This document shows, piece by piece, positions 7,789 to 17,029 of a stretch of DNA of 52,627 nucleotides. Source of the stretch: an uncultured Hungatella sp. (GTDB lineage Bacteria; Bacillota; Clostridia; Lachnospirales; Lachnospiraceae); the NCBI GenBank assembly GCA_947089145.1, contig CAMUJH010000029.1, forward strand, positions 1 through 52,627, written 5' to 3'. Under the pieces are notes generated by a model. That model was not told the DNA's origin. It worked only from the letters and a program-made list of their open reading frames with translations, and did not search any database. The stretch's first letter is position 1, and every line of letters begins with the position of its first letter. A program made the position numbers and the translations under genes.

Positions 7789-8439
7789 TCAGGCATCCTC
7801 CAGCCATGGGATAACTTCCAGAAGGGACGGCAGCACTGCGGCCGTCATGGCGCTAAACGGCTCTCCTGGGACTTTCATGTCAGGAATGCAGATTACGTCA
7901 ATGCCTGCAGAGTGGGCGGCCTGGATTCCCGCTTCGCTGTCTTCCAGAACCAGGCAGCTTTGGGCAGGTTCCTTTGCCTTTTCACAGGCCTTCAGGAAAA
8001 TGTCCGGGTGGGGCTTGCCGTTTTTCACTTCCGTGCCGAACACCATGTCATCAAAATAGTGCTCAAGACCGTGCTGGCCCAGGATTTCCAGGGCTCGGTT
8101 TCTTGTGCTGGAGGTGGCAAGGACAATGCGGCAGCGGCGGTCCTTTAAATATGCCAGCAGTTTCTCTGCCCCGGTCTTCAAGGCAACGCCCTTTTTCACA
8201 TATTCTTTTTCTTTTTCACCTACAAAAGCCAGGCCCTCTTCAATAGATATGGGAAGATCATAGGAACGTATAATGGTTTCCATATTGCCAAGGCCTGTTT
8301 TTCCGCTGTAATTGCGGGCATACTCCTCCAGAGAGAAGGAATGGCCGTAACGGCCTGTCAAATCTTTATACAGCTGATAGCTGATAATTTCACTGTCTAT
8401 AAGTAATCCGTCTAAATCAAATATGACTGCTTTTTTCAT
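7789..8439 (-). CDS. HAD-superfamily phosphatase (beta-phosphoglucomutase-like)
   Basis: This 216-residue HAD subfamily IA enzyme shows all four motifs: DLDGLLIDSE (nucleophile Asp and acid/base Asp near the N-terminus), ATSSTRN (motif II), K in GKPHPD (motif III) and VLEDSEAGIQAA (motif IV). A helical cap lies between motifs I and II. Relatives dephosphorylate sugar phosphates or isomerise beta-glucose-1-phosphate; the substrate cannot be told. The minus-strand gene is divergent from the AraC regulator at 8591, and GGAGG lies before its start, so the two may share a regulated intergenic region. Confidence 0.9.
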   Translation of the reverse strand: MKKAVIFDLDGLLIDSEIISYQLYKDLTGRYGHSFSLEEYARNYSGKTGLGNMETIIRSYDLPISIEEGLAFVGEKEKEYVKKGVALKTGAEKLLAYLKDRRCRIVLATSSTRNRALEILGQHGLEHYFDDMVFGTEVKNGKPHPDIFLKACEKAKEPAQSCLVLEDSEAGIQAAHSAGIDVICIPDMKVPGEPFSAMTAAVLPSLLEVIPWLEDA

Positions 8440-8490
8440 GGCAGCGCCTCCTCAAATAAATATAAAGCTTATTATATATGCAATGCGGGA

Positions 8491-8519
8491 TTGCCGCTTT
8501 CAAAAAAGCGGTGTATACT
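8491..8519 (+). promoter_or_regulatory. Promoter of the araC-type gene with an embedded inverted repeat
   Basis: TTGCCG (8491-8496) and TATACT (8514-8519) are spaced by 17 bp. The interval holds a perfect inverted repeat, CCGCTTT (8494-8500) and AAAGCGG (8505-8511), lying over the -35/-10 spacer where a repressor or autoregulator would compete with polymerase. It serves the plus-strand gene at 8591. Confidence 0.5.
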
Positions 8520-8590
8520 ATAACAAAAACGACAAAGAAGTTTCGAATTGCCAAACAGTGCAGGTACAAAAATCACAGAGAGGTTATGGG

Positions 8591-9532
8591 ATGATATACA
8601 GCAGAAGCTCCATCCGGACGGATGATCAGGGAAAGGAACTGCAGGAAAACGGGCTGCAGCTGTTTCATGTAACAGTCAATGACGGGGATATCCACCAGTA
8701 TGCTGCCAGCTGCATCCCCTTTCACTGGCATCAGGAGCTGGAGGCATTCCTTCTTCTGGAAGGGGAAGTGGAAATCGGGGTGGGTGATTCTTCCTGCCGG
8801 CTAAATGCCGGAGAGGGATGCTTTATTAATACTGGGATCATTCATTCTTTTTCAGGGCTGGTGCCCTCCCCCTGCCGCTACCGCTCTTTTGTCTTTGGCT
8901 CTGACATCGTGGCAGGGACGCCGGGAAGCGTCTTTGACACAATGTATGTGCGGCCGCTTCTGGAGGAGGGAGTGCCTTTTCTGGAGTTTCGGGACAAGAC
9001 GGGGGATGGGCTGTATTTTGAACAGTTTCACCGGGCGTTTAAGGCATGTCAGGAGGAAAGGGACGGATATGAATTCCAGGTGAGGGAGGCATTGTCCAAT
9101 ATCGTACTGCATGCCAAGGAAAAGAGCAGGATTATGCCAAGCCGTAAGATACCTGCCGTCCAGGAGGAGCGGCTGAAGGCAATGCTCAGATGGATTGACG
9201 GGCATGTGGGGCAAAGCCTGTCAGTGGGGGAAATCGCAAAGCAGGCCAACATTTGCCCAAGGGAGTGCCAGCGCATGTTCGGCAGATACCTGCACTACAC
9301 CCCTGTGGAGTATGTTCAGAGAAGGCGGATCTTTGCGGCGGCCAGGCAGCTGGCCTGCACAGACAGGCCGGTGACAGAAATTGCATTGAGCTGCGGGTTT
9401 TCCAGCCCAAGTTATTTTTCGAAACAGTTTAAAGCCGTCGTGGGAAGCACTCCGGCAAAGTACCGCAGCGCAGTGAGGGAGAGACAAGGCATGCAGCAGC
9501 TCAGCTTAAAGACATGGGGAAAGGAAGTATAA
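8591..9532 (+). CDS. AraC-family transcriptional regulator
   Basis: The protein has 313 residues if started at 8591, where GAGAGGT lies seven bases upstream; the frame is open further back to 8423 but without a ribosome site. The N-terminal cupin ligand domain shows PFHWHQELEAFLLLEGEVEIGVG and GEGCFINTGIIHSF. The C-terminus (about 215-300) is a double helix-turn-helix with SLSVGEIAKQANICPRECQRMF and VTEIALSCGFSSPSYFSKQFK. Such cupin-AraC proteins usually control carbohydrate use. Its stop codon is followed immediately by the sbcD start, so the two are co-transcribed. Confidence 0.9.
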   Translation: MIYSRSSIRTDDQGKELQENGLQLFHVTVNDGDIHQYAASCIPFHWHQELEAFLLLEGEVEIGVGDSSCRLNAGEGCFINTGIIHSFSGLVPSPCRYRSFVFGSDIVAGTPGSVFDTMYVRPLLEEGVPFLEFRDKTGDGLYFEQFHRAFKACQEERDGYEFQVREALSNIVLHAKEKSRIMPSRKIPAVQEERLKAMLRWIDGHVGQSLSVGEIAKQANICPRECQRMFGRYLHYTPVEYVQRRRIFAAARQLACTDRPVTEIALSCGFSSPSYFSKQFKAVVGSTPAKYRSAVRERQGMQQLSLKTWGKEV

Positions 9533-10669
9533 ATGAAGTTTATCCATTTATCGGATCTTCATCTGGGAAAGCGGGTTAATGAATTTTCTATGATTGAAGA
9601 TCAGGCATACATATTGAAACAAATACTTGGCATTATCAAGAAAGAGGAGCCGGATGCCGTGCTGATTGCGGGGGATATTTATGATAAGCCGGTTCCTTCG
9701 GTGGAGGCGGTGGAGCTTTTTGATGATTTTTTAAAACGGCTTGCCAGGCAGCAGGCGCAGGTGTTTCTCATCAGCGGGAACCATGATTCGCCGGAGCGGC
9801 TTGCGTTTGCATCAGAGTTAATGGAACCCAGCGGCATCCACATTGCCCCGGCTTACCATGGAACGGTGCGCCCTGTTTCTTTAAAAGACGGCTATGGAAC
9901 TGTGAATATATTTATGCTTCCATTTATAAAGCCGGCCCATGTGCGGGGAATCTTTCCTAAAGAGCGCGGGGAGTCCTATACAGAGGCTGTCACGACGGCG
10001 ATTTCCCATATGGACATTCCGCAGTCAGAGCGCAACATCCTGGTTACTCACCAGTTTGTAACAGGAGCCCTGCGGTCCCAGTCAGAGGAGATCTCCGTAG
10101 GCGGTTCTGACAATGTGGATGCGTCTGTGTTCCGCATGTTCGATTATGTGGCTCTGGGGCATATTCACGGCCCTCAGCATGTGGGCAGCGAAACGATCCG
10201 GTACTGCGGCACGCCTCTGAAATATTCGTTTTCAGAGGCAGGCCACGAAAAGTCCGTAACCATTGCAGAACTGAAGGAAAAAGGGAATCTGCAGATCCGC
10301 ACAGAAAAGCTGGTCCCCCTTCACGAACTGCGGGAACTAAAGGGAACGTATGAAGAGCTGACCAATAGAAAAAACTATGAGGGGACAAAGACTGATGACT
10401 ATATCCATATTACGCTTACTGACGAGGAGGATATTCTGGATGCAGTCGGAAAGCTGCGGGTGATATACCCGAATCTGATGAAGCTGGATTACGATAACAG
10501 CCGGACCCGGGAAAGCAAACAGATTACCGGCTGGGAATCGGAGGAGACACGGACGCCTTTAGAGATGATTCTTGAATTTTACGAAAAGCAAAATAACCGG
10601 CCTATGAATGAAAAACAAAAAGAGCTGGTAACAGAACTGATGGAAAAAATCTGGGAGGACAACAGATGA
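9533..10669 (+). CDS. sbcD: SbcD exonuclease subunit (Mre11 homologue)
   Basis: The metallophosphoesterase half of the SbcCD (Rad50-Mre11 type) nuclease opens DNA hairpins and trims protein-blocked ends. The 378-residue length is normal. Metal ligands are in DLHLGK (Asp8, His10), GDIYDK, GNHDSPE, the VTHQF histidine and GHIHGPQ. The C-terminal part (about 280-378) is the SbcD capping region that contacts the coiled-coil base of SbcC. It overlaps sbcC by four bases (ATGA) and starts directly after the AraC stop codon. Confidence 0.95.
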   Translation: MKFIHLSDLHLGKRVNEFSMIEDQAYILKQILGIIKKEEPDAVLIAGDIYDKPVPSVEAVELFDDFLKRLARQQAQVFLISGNHDSPERLAFASELMEPSGIHIAPAYHGTVRPVSLKDGYGTVNIFMLPFIKPAHVRGIFPKERGESYTEAVTTAISHMDIPQSERNILVTHQFVTGALRSQSEEISVGGSDNVDASVFRMFDYVALGHIHGPQHVGSETIRYCGTPLKYSFSEAGHEKSVTIAELKEKGNLQIRTEKLVPLHELRELKGTYEELTNRKNYEGTKTDDYIHITLTDEEDILDAVGKLRVIYPNLMKLDYDNSRTRESKQITGWESEETRTPLEMILEFYEKQNNRPMNEKQKELVTELMEKIWEDNR

Positions 10670-13600
10670 GGCCGTTAAAGCTTGTTTTGTCAGCATTCGG
10701 CCCTTATGCGGGAAGGGCCAGTCTGCTTTTGGAAAAGCTGGGAAACAGCGGACTGTATTTAATTACCGGAGATACCGGGGCGGGAAAGACAACGATTTTT
10801 GACGCCATTACTTATGCGCTGTACGGGGAGGCCAGCGGGGAAAGCAGGGAACCGTCCATGCTGCGCTCTCAGTACGCTGATCCTGGCACCCCCACGGAAG
10901 TGGAACTGACCTTTTCCCATGGAGGAAAAGAGTATGTCATAAAACGGAATCCGAAATATCTGCGCCCGTCAAAGCGGGGCGGGGGAATGACAGAAGTTCT
11001 CCCGGACGCACAGCTTACCTGTCCGGACAGGATCGTTACAAAAAAGAGAGAAGTGGATGCTGCCATCATAGAGATTCTGGGCATGGACAGAAACCAATTT
11101 TCCCAGATTGTCATGCTTGCCCAGGGGGATTTTAGGAAACTGCTTATGGCGGATACAAGGCAGCGGCAGGACATCTTTCGGAAGGTGTTTCAGACCCACC
11201 CCTATCAGACCCTTCAGAGACAGATAAAAGATCTGGCAGGCAAGGCATACGGCCAGTGCCAGGATGCAAAAAAAAGCGTCCGCCAGTATGTCCAGGAGAT
11301 TGTGTGCCCTGAGGAAGACCCATGTTTCCAGGATGCAAAAAAGGCCAGGGAAGGAAAACTTCCCATAAAAGATACCATGGAACTTGTGGAAAAGCTGGTG
11401 GCCCAGGATACCATGGAGGAGGAGCGGATCGGGGAGGAGCTAAAGCTCTTGGATCAGAAGCTGGCTGAGGCAAATGCGCGGCTGGGAAAAGCCGATCAGC
11501 AGGAGAAGGCCAAAAAGGCGCTGGAAGACATAATGGGGCAGGAGGAGGAAAACCGCATACGGCTTGAGGAAAAGGAGGCTGATTTTCGCCGCGAAGAGGA
11601 CAACAGGGGAAAACAGGAGGAACTTAAGAGACAGTGCGCGCTTTTGGATCAGGAACTGCCGGAGTATGACAGGCATAGAAAACTGGAAGAAGACATAAGC
11701 CTTCTGGAAAAACTTGTGAGAGACGGCCAGAAGAAAGCAGAGGAACAGGAACAGACAGCAGAACAGTGGAGAGGGCAGCTGGAGAACCTGAAAAAGGAGC
11801 AATCTGTTTTATCCGGAGCCGGAGAGCAGAAAGAAAAGCTGATCCGCAGCAGGGAGAAAGCGGAAAAGCAGAAGGAAAATTGTGTAAATCTGGAAGAAGC
11901 CAGGAGGCGGGAACAGGAAACCATTGTCAAGCTGAAAAAAGCGGAGCAGGATTTTTGCGGAGAGGAGGCAAAACAGGAAAGGCAGGAAGAGCTTAAGAAG
12001 CAGTGTGCGCTTTTGGATCAGGAGCTGCCTGAGTATGAGAAACTGGACAGGCTTTTAAAAGAAGACAGGGAATGGACAGAAGAATTAGAAAAGCTGCAGA
12101 GAGATAAAGAGGAGAAGAGACAGGAGTCAGAGGAACTTGGCCGGAGCCTGGAACATGACAGGAAAGAACAGGCTGCCTTGTCCCATGCAGGAGAACAGAG
12201 AGAAAGGCTGCTCCGCTTAAAAGAGAAAGCGGAGAAGTACAAAACAGATGGCAAAAGCCTGGAGAAATTCCGAAGCCTGGAACAAAAAGAGGCAGCGCTT
12301 TTAAAAAGGCTGGAGCAGGAATTTCAGACAGAACAGAACAAGACGGCCAGACAGGAAGACATAGGACGGCAGCTTGCCCTGCTGGAGCAGGAATTTCCCA
12401 GATATGATCAGATAGAGGAGATGAAAAAAGAGATCCGGAAATTGGAAGAGGCGCTGGAAGGGGATCAGAGAACCGCAGAGAAAAAGAAGCAGAGAGATAA
12501 GGAGCTTGAGGCAGAATTAAGCAGCCTGAAAAAAGAGAGGGATTTGTTAGCCGGGGCAGGGGAGAGAAGGGAAAGGCTCCTTGGGCAAAAGGCCCAGAAA
12601 GAAGCATACCTGGAGAACGTGAAGAAGCTGCGGGCGGATGCGGACACATATGAGGCTCTGCAGAGAGAGCTTAAGAGGCAGCAGGACCTGTACCAAAAGG
12701 CTCAGGGACATGCAGAAGCTCTGGAGAAGGTTTATTCCCGGATGAACCGGGCATTCCTGGACGGACAGGCAGGGATGCTGGCCAAAGGGCTGCAGGAAGG
12801 CGATGCCTGTCCGGTGTGCGGGGCTACCCGCCATCTGCGCCTTGCCCCGATTCCCAAAGAGGTGCCAGGAAGGGAGGAGCTGGAGCAGGCAAAGAGCGAT
12901 TATGAAAAGGCAGCGGGGCTGGCCCGTGAAGCCAGCATACAGGCCGGCGGCATAAACGGTAAGGCATCCCAGCAGGAAGAACAGCTGAGAAGACAGGCAG
13001 AGACGCTGTTTGGGCATGGGGATATTGAGAAGGCAGGACAGCAGGCCAAAGGACAGATCGTCATATGGAACGAAAAACTGGAAGAACTGGAAACACAGAT
13101 TAGAAAAGAGGAAGAGAAGGAAAAGCAGAGACAAAGGCTGGATCAGAGAATCAATGGGATAGAAGAACAGGCAAAGGCGCTGGAGCCGGAGATCTCAGCA
13201 TTAAATCAGCAGATTGCCAAGACCGAAATCCAGAAACAGTCTCTGTCTGATCAGGCTGGCAGCCTTATAAAAGAACTGCACTGTGAAAATAAAACGGAAG
13301 CAGAAAACCAGGCAAAAGCATTGGCCAGGGAACAGGAAAACCTTAAAAAGTCTTATGAACAGGCCCAGAGCGCTTACTTGGAATGCAGCAAAAGGGAAGA
13401 CGATTTAAGAAAGCGGATAGAATTTTTGCGGGAGCAGCTGGCTGGCACGGAATATTTTGAGAAGACACAAGAATCGCTGCCGATATTGGAGGAGGAGATC
13501 AGAGAACTGAAACGCAGGCTTTTGGAAGAGGAAGAGAAGGCTAAACAAAAACAGGAACTGGACAGGCAGATCCCCTGCAAAGAAGAGAGAGCCAATGAAC

Positions 13601-15006
13601 TGGAAGCGCAGTTTCAGGCGTTAAAAGAAAAAACGGATGCCGCGGAGCGAAAAAAAGAAAATCTTTCCGGACAGATTGAGATGCTGAGAAGAAAGCTGAA
13701 CTATGCCTCCAGAGGCCAGGCGGAGCAGGCTAAGGCCAGACAGAAAACAGAACTGGAGGCGCTTAAAAAGGCGTATGAAAATGCGAAGGATGCCTATGAG
13801 CGCTATACAAAGGCAAGGGAAGCCTTGGCGGTTCAGATAGAATCGCTGGAGCGCCATATGGAGAAACCGGAGTATATTGAGAAGACAAAAGAACAGATAC
13901 AGGCATTAAAAGAAGCCATAGCAGAATTGACCACACAGATTGAAAAAGAGCAGGAGAAAATCAGCCGCAGGGAACGGCTGGATACACTGATCCCAAGACA
14001 GGAGCAGGCTGTCAGACAGCTGGAAAAGGAAAACCGGGAGTTGAGGGAGCGGATTGCGACAGACAGGACAAAGAAACAGGCTTTGGAAAAACAGAGACAG
14101 GCTTTGGAGGAGAAACTTCATTATCGGAATAAAGAGGAAGCAAGACAGGAGAAAGACGCATGGATAAACCGGCTGAACTGCCTTCAGGAGGCGTACAGCC
14201 AGGCAGAAAGGGCATATCAGCAGTGTTTTAACAGGCAGACAGAATTAAAGGGCCGCATAAACTCTCTGACAGAGCAGCTTAAGCGCGAGGAACTGATATG
14301 CAAGGAGGAGGAACTGGAAAGGCAGAATGAACTGTCAGAGAGAAAACAGAAAATCAAAGAGACGGAACACGGAGTACGCTTCCGAAAGAGCACTAACAAA
14401 AATATTCTGGCCAGTATCCAAAAAAGGTCAAAAGATTTAGCCGCATTGGAGGAAAACTATGAATGGCTGTCCAACTTGTCGGATACAATCAATGGTGATC
14501 TCAACGGCAAAGGGAAAATTATGCTGGAGACTTATATCCAGACAACGTATTTTGACCGGATTGTCCGCCGGGCGAATTTAAGGCTGATGATTATGTCAGG
14601 CGGCCAGTATGAGTTTAAGCGCCTTGTGGGAGCAAGCAGCAACAGAAGCCAGGGAGGGCTGGAGCTGAATGTTGTGGATCATTATAACGGTACGGAGCGC
14701 AGCGTAAAGACCCTGTCCGGCGGAGAGTCGTTTATTGCCTCCCTGTCTCTGGCGCTGGGCCTGTCAGAAGAGATCCAGTCTTCGGCCGGGGGAATACAGA
14801 TCGATACGATGTTTGTGGACGAGGGATTCGGGAGCCTGGACGAAAATGCGCTGCAGCAGGCCTATGACGCATTGGTAAGCCAAACCGGGGACAGCCGCCT
14901 GGTGGGGATTATCTCCCATGTAAGCGAATTGAAAGAAAAGATTGATAAAAAGATTGTGATCACCAAGGAAAAAAGCGGGGGAAGCAGGGCGGAGATTCAG
15001 GTATAG
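10666..15006 (+). CDS. sbcC: SbcC ATPase with triplicated coiled-coil arms
   Basis: The Rad50/SMC-type ATPase partner of SbcD has 1446 residues; many homologues have about 900-1200. The N-terminal head carries Walker A GDTGAGKTT (35-43) and the Q-loop at QIVMLAQGDF. The C-terminal head has the signature KTLSGGES (1348-1355) and Walker B MFVDEGFGSLD (1382-1392). The zinc hook is CPVC (Cys715, Cys718). The ascending arm holds three modules with an exact 123-residue period (about 316-438, 439-561, 562-684), each with ALLxQExPxY and an AGE-like motif 50 residues later. The descending arm holds three modules with an exact 140-residue period (about 823-962, 963-1102, 1103-1242). Removing two modules per arm leaves about 920 residues. 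Confidence 0.95.
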   Translation: MRPLKLVLSAFGPYAGRASLLLEKLGNSGLYLITGDTGAGKTTIFDAITYALYGEASGESREPSMLRSQYADPGTPTEVELTFSHGGKEYVIKRNPKYLRPSKRGGGMTEVLPDAQLTCPDRIVTKKREVDAAIIEILGMDRNQFSQIVMLAQGDFRKLLMADTRQRQDIFRKVFQTHPYQTLQRQIKDLAGKAYGQCQDAKKSVRQYVQEIVCPEEDPCFQDAKKAREGKLPIKDTMELVEKLVAQDTMEEERIGEELKLLDQKLAEANARLGKADQQEKAKKALEDIMGQEEENRIRLEEKEADFRREEDNRGKQEELKRQCALLDQELPEYDRHRKLEEDISLLEKLVRDGQKKAEEQEQTAEQWRGQLENLKKEQSVLSGAGEQKEKLIRSREKAEKQKENCVNLEEARRREQETIVKLKKAEQDFCGEEAKQERQEELKKQCALLDQELPEYEKLDRLLKEDREWTEELEKLQRDKEEKRQESEELGRSLEHDRKEQAALSHAGEQRERLLRLKEKAEKYKTDGKSLEKFRSLEQKEAALLKRLEQEFQTEQNKTARQEDIGRQLALLEQEFPRYDQIEEMKKEIRKLEEALEGDQRTAEKKKQRDKELEAELSSLKKERDLLAGAGERRERLLGQKAQKEAYLENVKKLRADADTYEALQRELKRQQDLYQKAQGHAEALEKVYSRMNRAFLDGQAGMLAKGLQEGDACPVCGATRHLRLAPIPKEVPGREELEQAKSDYEKAAGLAREASIQAGGINGKASQQEEQLRRQAETLFGHGDIEKAGQQAKGQIVIWNEKLEELETQIRKEEEKEKQRQRLDQRINGIEEQAKALEPEISALNQQIAKTEIQKQSLSDQAGSLIKELHCENKTEAENQAKALAREQENLKKSYEQAQSAYLECSKREDDLRKRIEFLREQLAGTEYFEKTQESLPILEEEIRELKRRLLEEEEKAKQKQELDRQIPCKEERANELEAQFQALKEKTDAAERKKENLSGQIEMLRRKLNYASRGQAEQAKARQKTELEALKKAYENAKDAYERYTKAREALAVQIESLERHMEKPEYIEKTKEQIQALKEAIAELTTQIEKEQEKISRRERLDTLIPRQEQAVRQLEKENRELRERIATDRTKKQALEKQRQALEEKLHYRNKEEARQEKDAWINRLNCLQEAYSQAERAYQQCFNRQTELKGRINSLTEQLKREELICKEEELERQNELSERKQKIKETEHGVRFRKSTNKNILASIQKRSKDLAALEENYEWLSNLSDTINGDLNGKGKIMLETYIQTTYFDRIVRRANLRLMIMSGGQYEFKRLVGASSNRSQGGLELNVVDHYNGTERSVKTLSGGESFIASLSLALGLSEEIQSSAGGIQIDTMFVDEGFGSLDENALQQAYDALVSQTGDSRLVGIISHVSELKEKIDKKIVITKEKSGGSRAEIQV
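11611..12717 (+). repeat. Three tandem 369-bp modules in the SbcC ascending arm
   Basis: Units at about 11611-11979, 11980-12348 and 12349-12717. Anchors recur in perfect register: ALLDQELPEY at residues 325, 448 and (as ALLEQEFPRY) 571. The GAG of SGAGEQ at 384 recurs as HAG at 507 and GAG at 630. Units 1 and 2 are also very close in DNA (CAGTGYGCGCTTTTGGATCA), pointing to a later duplication than the one giving unit 3. Unit limits are arbitrary within the period. Confidence 0.85.
13132..14391 (+). repeat. Three tandem 420-bp modules in the SbcC descending arm
   Basis: Units at about 13132-13551, 13552-13971 and 13972-14391. LHCENK (871), LNYASR (1011) and LHYRNK (1151) are spaced exactly 140 residues apart. 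RLD/ELD/RLD at 824, 964 and 1104 keep the same register, as do EYFEKT (929) and EYIEKT (1069). The copies are diverged at protein level, more than ascending units 1 and 2. Confidence 0.85.
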
Positions 15007-15069
15007 CTTTGCCGTACGCTGTCAGGGTTCAGGCTTTTAGAGGTTCTGAAAGAAATATGCGAAAATCCC

Positions 15070-15098
15070 TTGTGGTTAGGAAAAAATCATATTATACT
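15070..15098 (+). promoter_or_regulatory. Promoter upstream of rsmD
   Basis: TTGTGG (15070-15075) and TATACT (15093-15098) with a 17-bp spacer, 29 bp before the rsmD start chosen at 15127. It should drive rsmD-coaD and possibly the following coiled-coil gene. Confidence 0.55.
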
Positions 15099-15126
15099 GG
15101 TAGGCGTGAAGGAGCAGAGACAGACA

Positions 15127-15681
15127 ATGAGAGTAATAGCAGGCAGTGCAAGAAGAATTCAGTTAAAAACCATTGAGGGGCTGGATACCCGGCCTACTAC
15201 GGACCGCATTAAGGAGACTCTGTTTAACATGATTCAAAACCGTCTGGGAGGAAGCAGGTTTCTGGACTGCTTTGCAGGAAGCGGAGCCATAGGAATCGAG
15301 GCATTAAGCAGAGGGGCATCCCAGGCTGTCTTTATTGAGCAGAACCAGAAAGCGGCGGAGTGCATCCGTCAGAACCTGCAGAATACCCGGCTGACAGATA
15401 AGGCCCTGGTAATGAGATGTGATATACTGGCAGGCTTAAAGAGCCTGGAAGATAAAGGATATTGTTTTGACATGATTTTCATGGACCCGCCCTATGGCAG
15501 GCTTTTGGAGAAGAAAGTACTGGGATATTTGTCGGATTCCCGGCTTCTGCATAAGGATACTGTGATAATTGGGGAGGCGTCTTTGGATACGGATTTTTCC
15601 TATGCAGAAGAGACGGGATTTGAGATTGTCAGAAACAAAGAATATAAGACCAATAAGCATGTGTTTTTCAGGCAGGCATAG
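15127..15681 (+). CDS. rsmD: 16S rRNA (guanine966-N2)-methyltransferase RsmD
   Basis: RsmD uses S-adenosylmethionine to methylate G966 of 16S rRNA. With the start at 15127 ([10 protein letters not shown], the family's usual N-terminus, with AAGGAG upstream) it has 184 residues, normal for RsmD; the longer frame back to 15070 runs through the promoter. The SAM site is [14 protein letters not shown] (47-60) and the catalytic motif is DPPY (120-123). It is followed by coaD after 13 bp, the same order as ylbH-ylbI in Bacillus. Confidence 0.93.
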   Translation: MRVIAGSARRIQLKTIEGLDTRPTTDRIKETLFNMIQNRLGGSRFLDCFAGSGAIGIEALSRGASQAVFIEQNQKAAECIRQNLQNTRLTDKALVMRCDILAGLKSLEDKGYCFDMIFMDPPYGRLLEKKVLGYLSDSRLLHKDTVIIGEASLDTDFSYAEETGFEIVRNKEYKTNKHVFFRQA

Positions 15682-15694
15682 GAAGGGGGCCAAT

Positions 15695-16174
15695 ATGGCG
15701 ACAGCAGTTTATCCGGGCAGCTTCGATCCGGTTACTTTGGGACATCAGGATATCATTGAGAGAAGTTCAAAGATCATGGAAAAGGTAATCGTGGGAGTTT
15801 TGAGGAATAATTCCAAATCTCCGTTGTTTTCTGTGAAGGAACGTGTTAATATGTTATTGGACGTTACCAGCCATCTGCCTAATGTAGAAGTGCGGGCCTT
15901 TGACGGGCTTCTGGTGGACTTTGTCCGCCAGTGCCGGGGAGATGTGATTATCAGAGGGCTGCGGGCCATTACGGACTTTGAATATGAATTGCAGTTGTCC
16001 CAGACCAACCGGGTAATTGCGCCAGAGGTGGATACCATATTTTTGACGACGAATCTGAAGTATTCTTATTTAAGTTCCAGCATTGTAAAAGAAATTGCCA
16101 TGTATCATGGAGATATCAGCGCGTTTCTCCATCCGGACATTGCCCATAAGGTAAGGGAAAAGATGGAAGCATAG
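15695..16174 (+). CDS. coaD: Pantetheine-phosphate adenylyltransferase CoaD
   Basis: CoaD makes dephospho-CoA from 4'-phosphopantetheine and ATP, the fourth step of coenzyme A synthesis. The 159-residue length is standard. The nucleotidyltransferase signature [10 protein letters not shown] is at 8-17, [14 protein letters not shown] binds substrate, and [11 protein letters not shown] is the C-terminal ISSS-type motif. The start at 15695 is set by GGAAGGGGG just upstream; the frame is open further back inside rsmD. It lies in the usual rsmD-coaD-ylbJ neighbourhood. Confidence 0.95.
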   Translation: MATAVYPGSFDPVTLGHQDIIERSSKIMEKVIVGVLRNNSKSPLFSVKERVNMLLDVTSHLPNVEVRAFDGLLVDFVRQCRGDVIIRGLRAITDFEYELQLSQTNRVIAPEVDTIFLTTNLKYSYLSSSIVKEIAMYHGDISAFLHPDIAHKVREKMEA

Positions 16175-16341
16175 ATTTGATATAAAGATGCCGGGGGAGG
16201 AAGGAGAGCCTGCGGTTTTCCTTGCGTTATGGCCGGCGCAGTACCGGTACCGCTTTGTGCGCAGGCTTCCGTTTTAGGCGGATATGCCGTTTTTAAAGGA
16301 TTGGGCTATTTTCTGAATGAACAGAGAAAGGGGTACATACA

Positions 16342-16941
16342 ATGAGCAGCAGAATTGAACAGTTAATCGGTGAAATTGAAGAATATATCGACACCTGTAA
16401 ATATCAGGCATTGTCTAACAATACAAAGATCATTGTGAACAAGGAGGAACTGGAGGAACTTTTGGTGGAACTCAGGCTCCGGGTCCCGGATGAGATCAAG
16501 CAGTATCAGAAGATTATCAGCAACCAGGAGGCCATTTTAAATGAGGCGCGGTTTCAGGCTGACAACATGATCCAGGAGGCTACGGCTCAGACCAATGATT
16601 TGGTCAATGAGCATGAGATTATGCAGAGAGCCTATTCTGCGGCCAACCAGGTGGTGGAGGACGCCCAGATGCAGGCCCAGTCTATTATTGACGCGGCTAT
16701 TAATGACGCCAACAATATCCGCCAGGGAGCCATCCAGTATACGGATGACATGCTCCGCAGCGTGCAGAGCATTATTATGGGAACCATGGAGGGGGCCCAG
16801 GGACGGTTTGACGCGTTTATGAGCACGCTGCAGTCCACCTGCGACGTGGTTGCAGGCAACCGCAATGAGCTGGTTCAGGACATGACGCCCCAGGCCGGGT
16901 CGGAGGAAGCGGCGGCGGGAGCGCAGATGCCCCAGCCGTAG
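16342..16941 (+). CDS. DivIVA/V-ATPase-H-like coiled-coil protein
   Basis: This 199-residue protein is mostly helical. The middle (about 60-150) is a long coiled coil rich in Ala, Gln and Glu (ILNEARFQADNMIQEATAQT; AANQVVEDAQMQAQSIID), which resembles the helical part of DivIVA or of ATPase stalk subunits and is often auto-annotated that way. There is no membrane segment or signal. The last 20 residues are Ala/Pro-rich. It follows coaD by 167 bp, with AAAGGGG before the ATG. Its position after coaD hints at a role in envelope or cell-shape housekeeping, but the function is unknown. Confidence 0.7.
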   Translation: MSSRIEQLIGEIEEYIDTCKYQALSNNTKIIVNKEELEELLVELRLRVPDEIKQYQKIISNQEAILNEARFQADNMIQEATAQTNDLVNEHEIMQRAYSAANQVVEDAQMQAQSIIDAAINDANNIRQGAIQYTDDMLRSVQSIIMGTMEGAQGRFDAFMSTLQSTCDVVAGNRNELVQDMTPQAGSEEAAAGAQMPQP

Positions 16942-17029
16942 ACGGCGGCATGAGAGGCATGCTTTCAGCCGCAGGGGAAATGCCGCTGAAAGCGGATATG
17001 GTGCCGCCGGGGCGTGAAAGCCATTTTAA

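Noticed and set aside
11993-13134. Long minus-strand frames under sbcC
   Set aside because: They arise from the biased codons of the coiled coil; the products are Ser/Leu/Phe-rich without domains.
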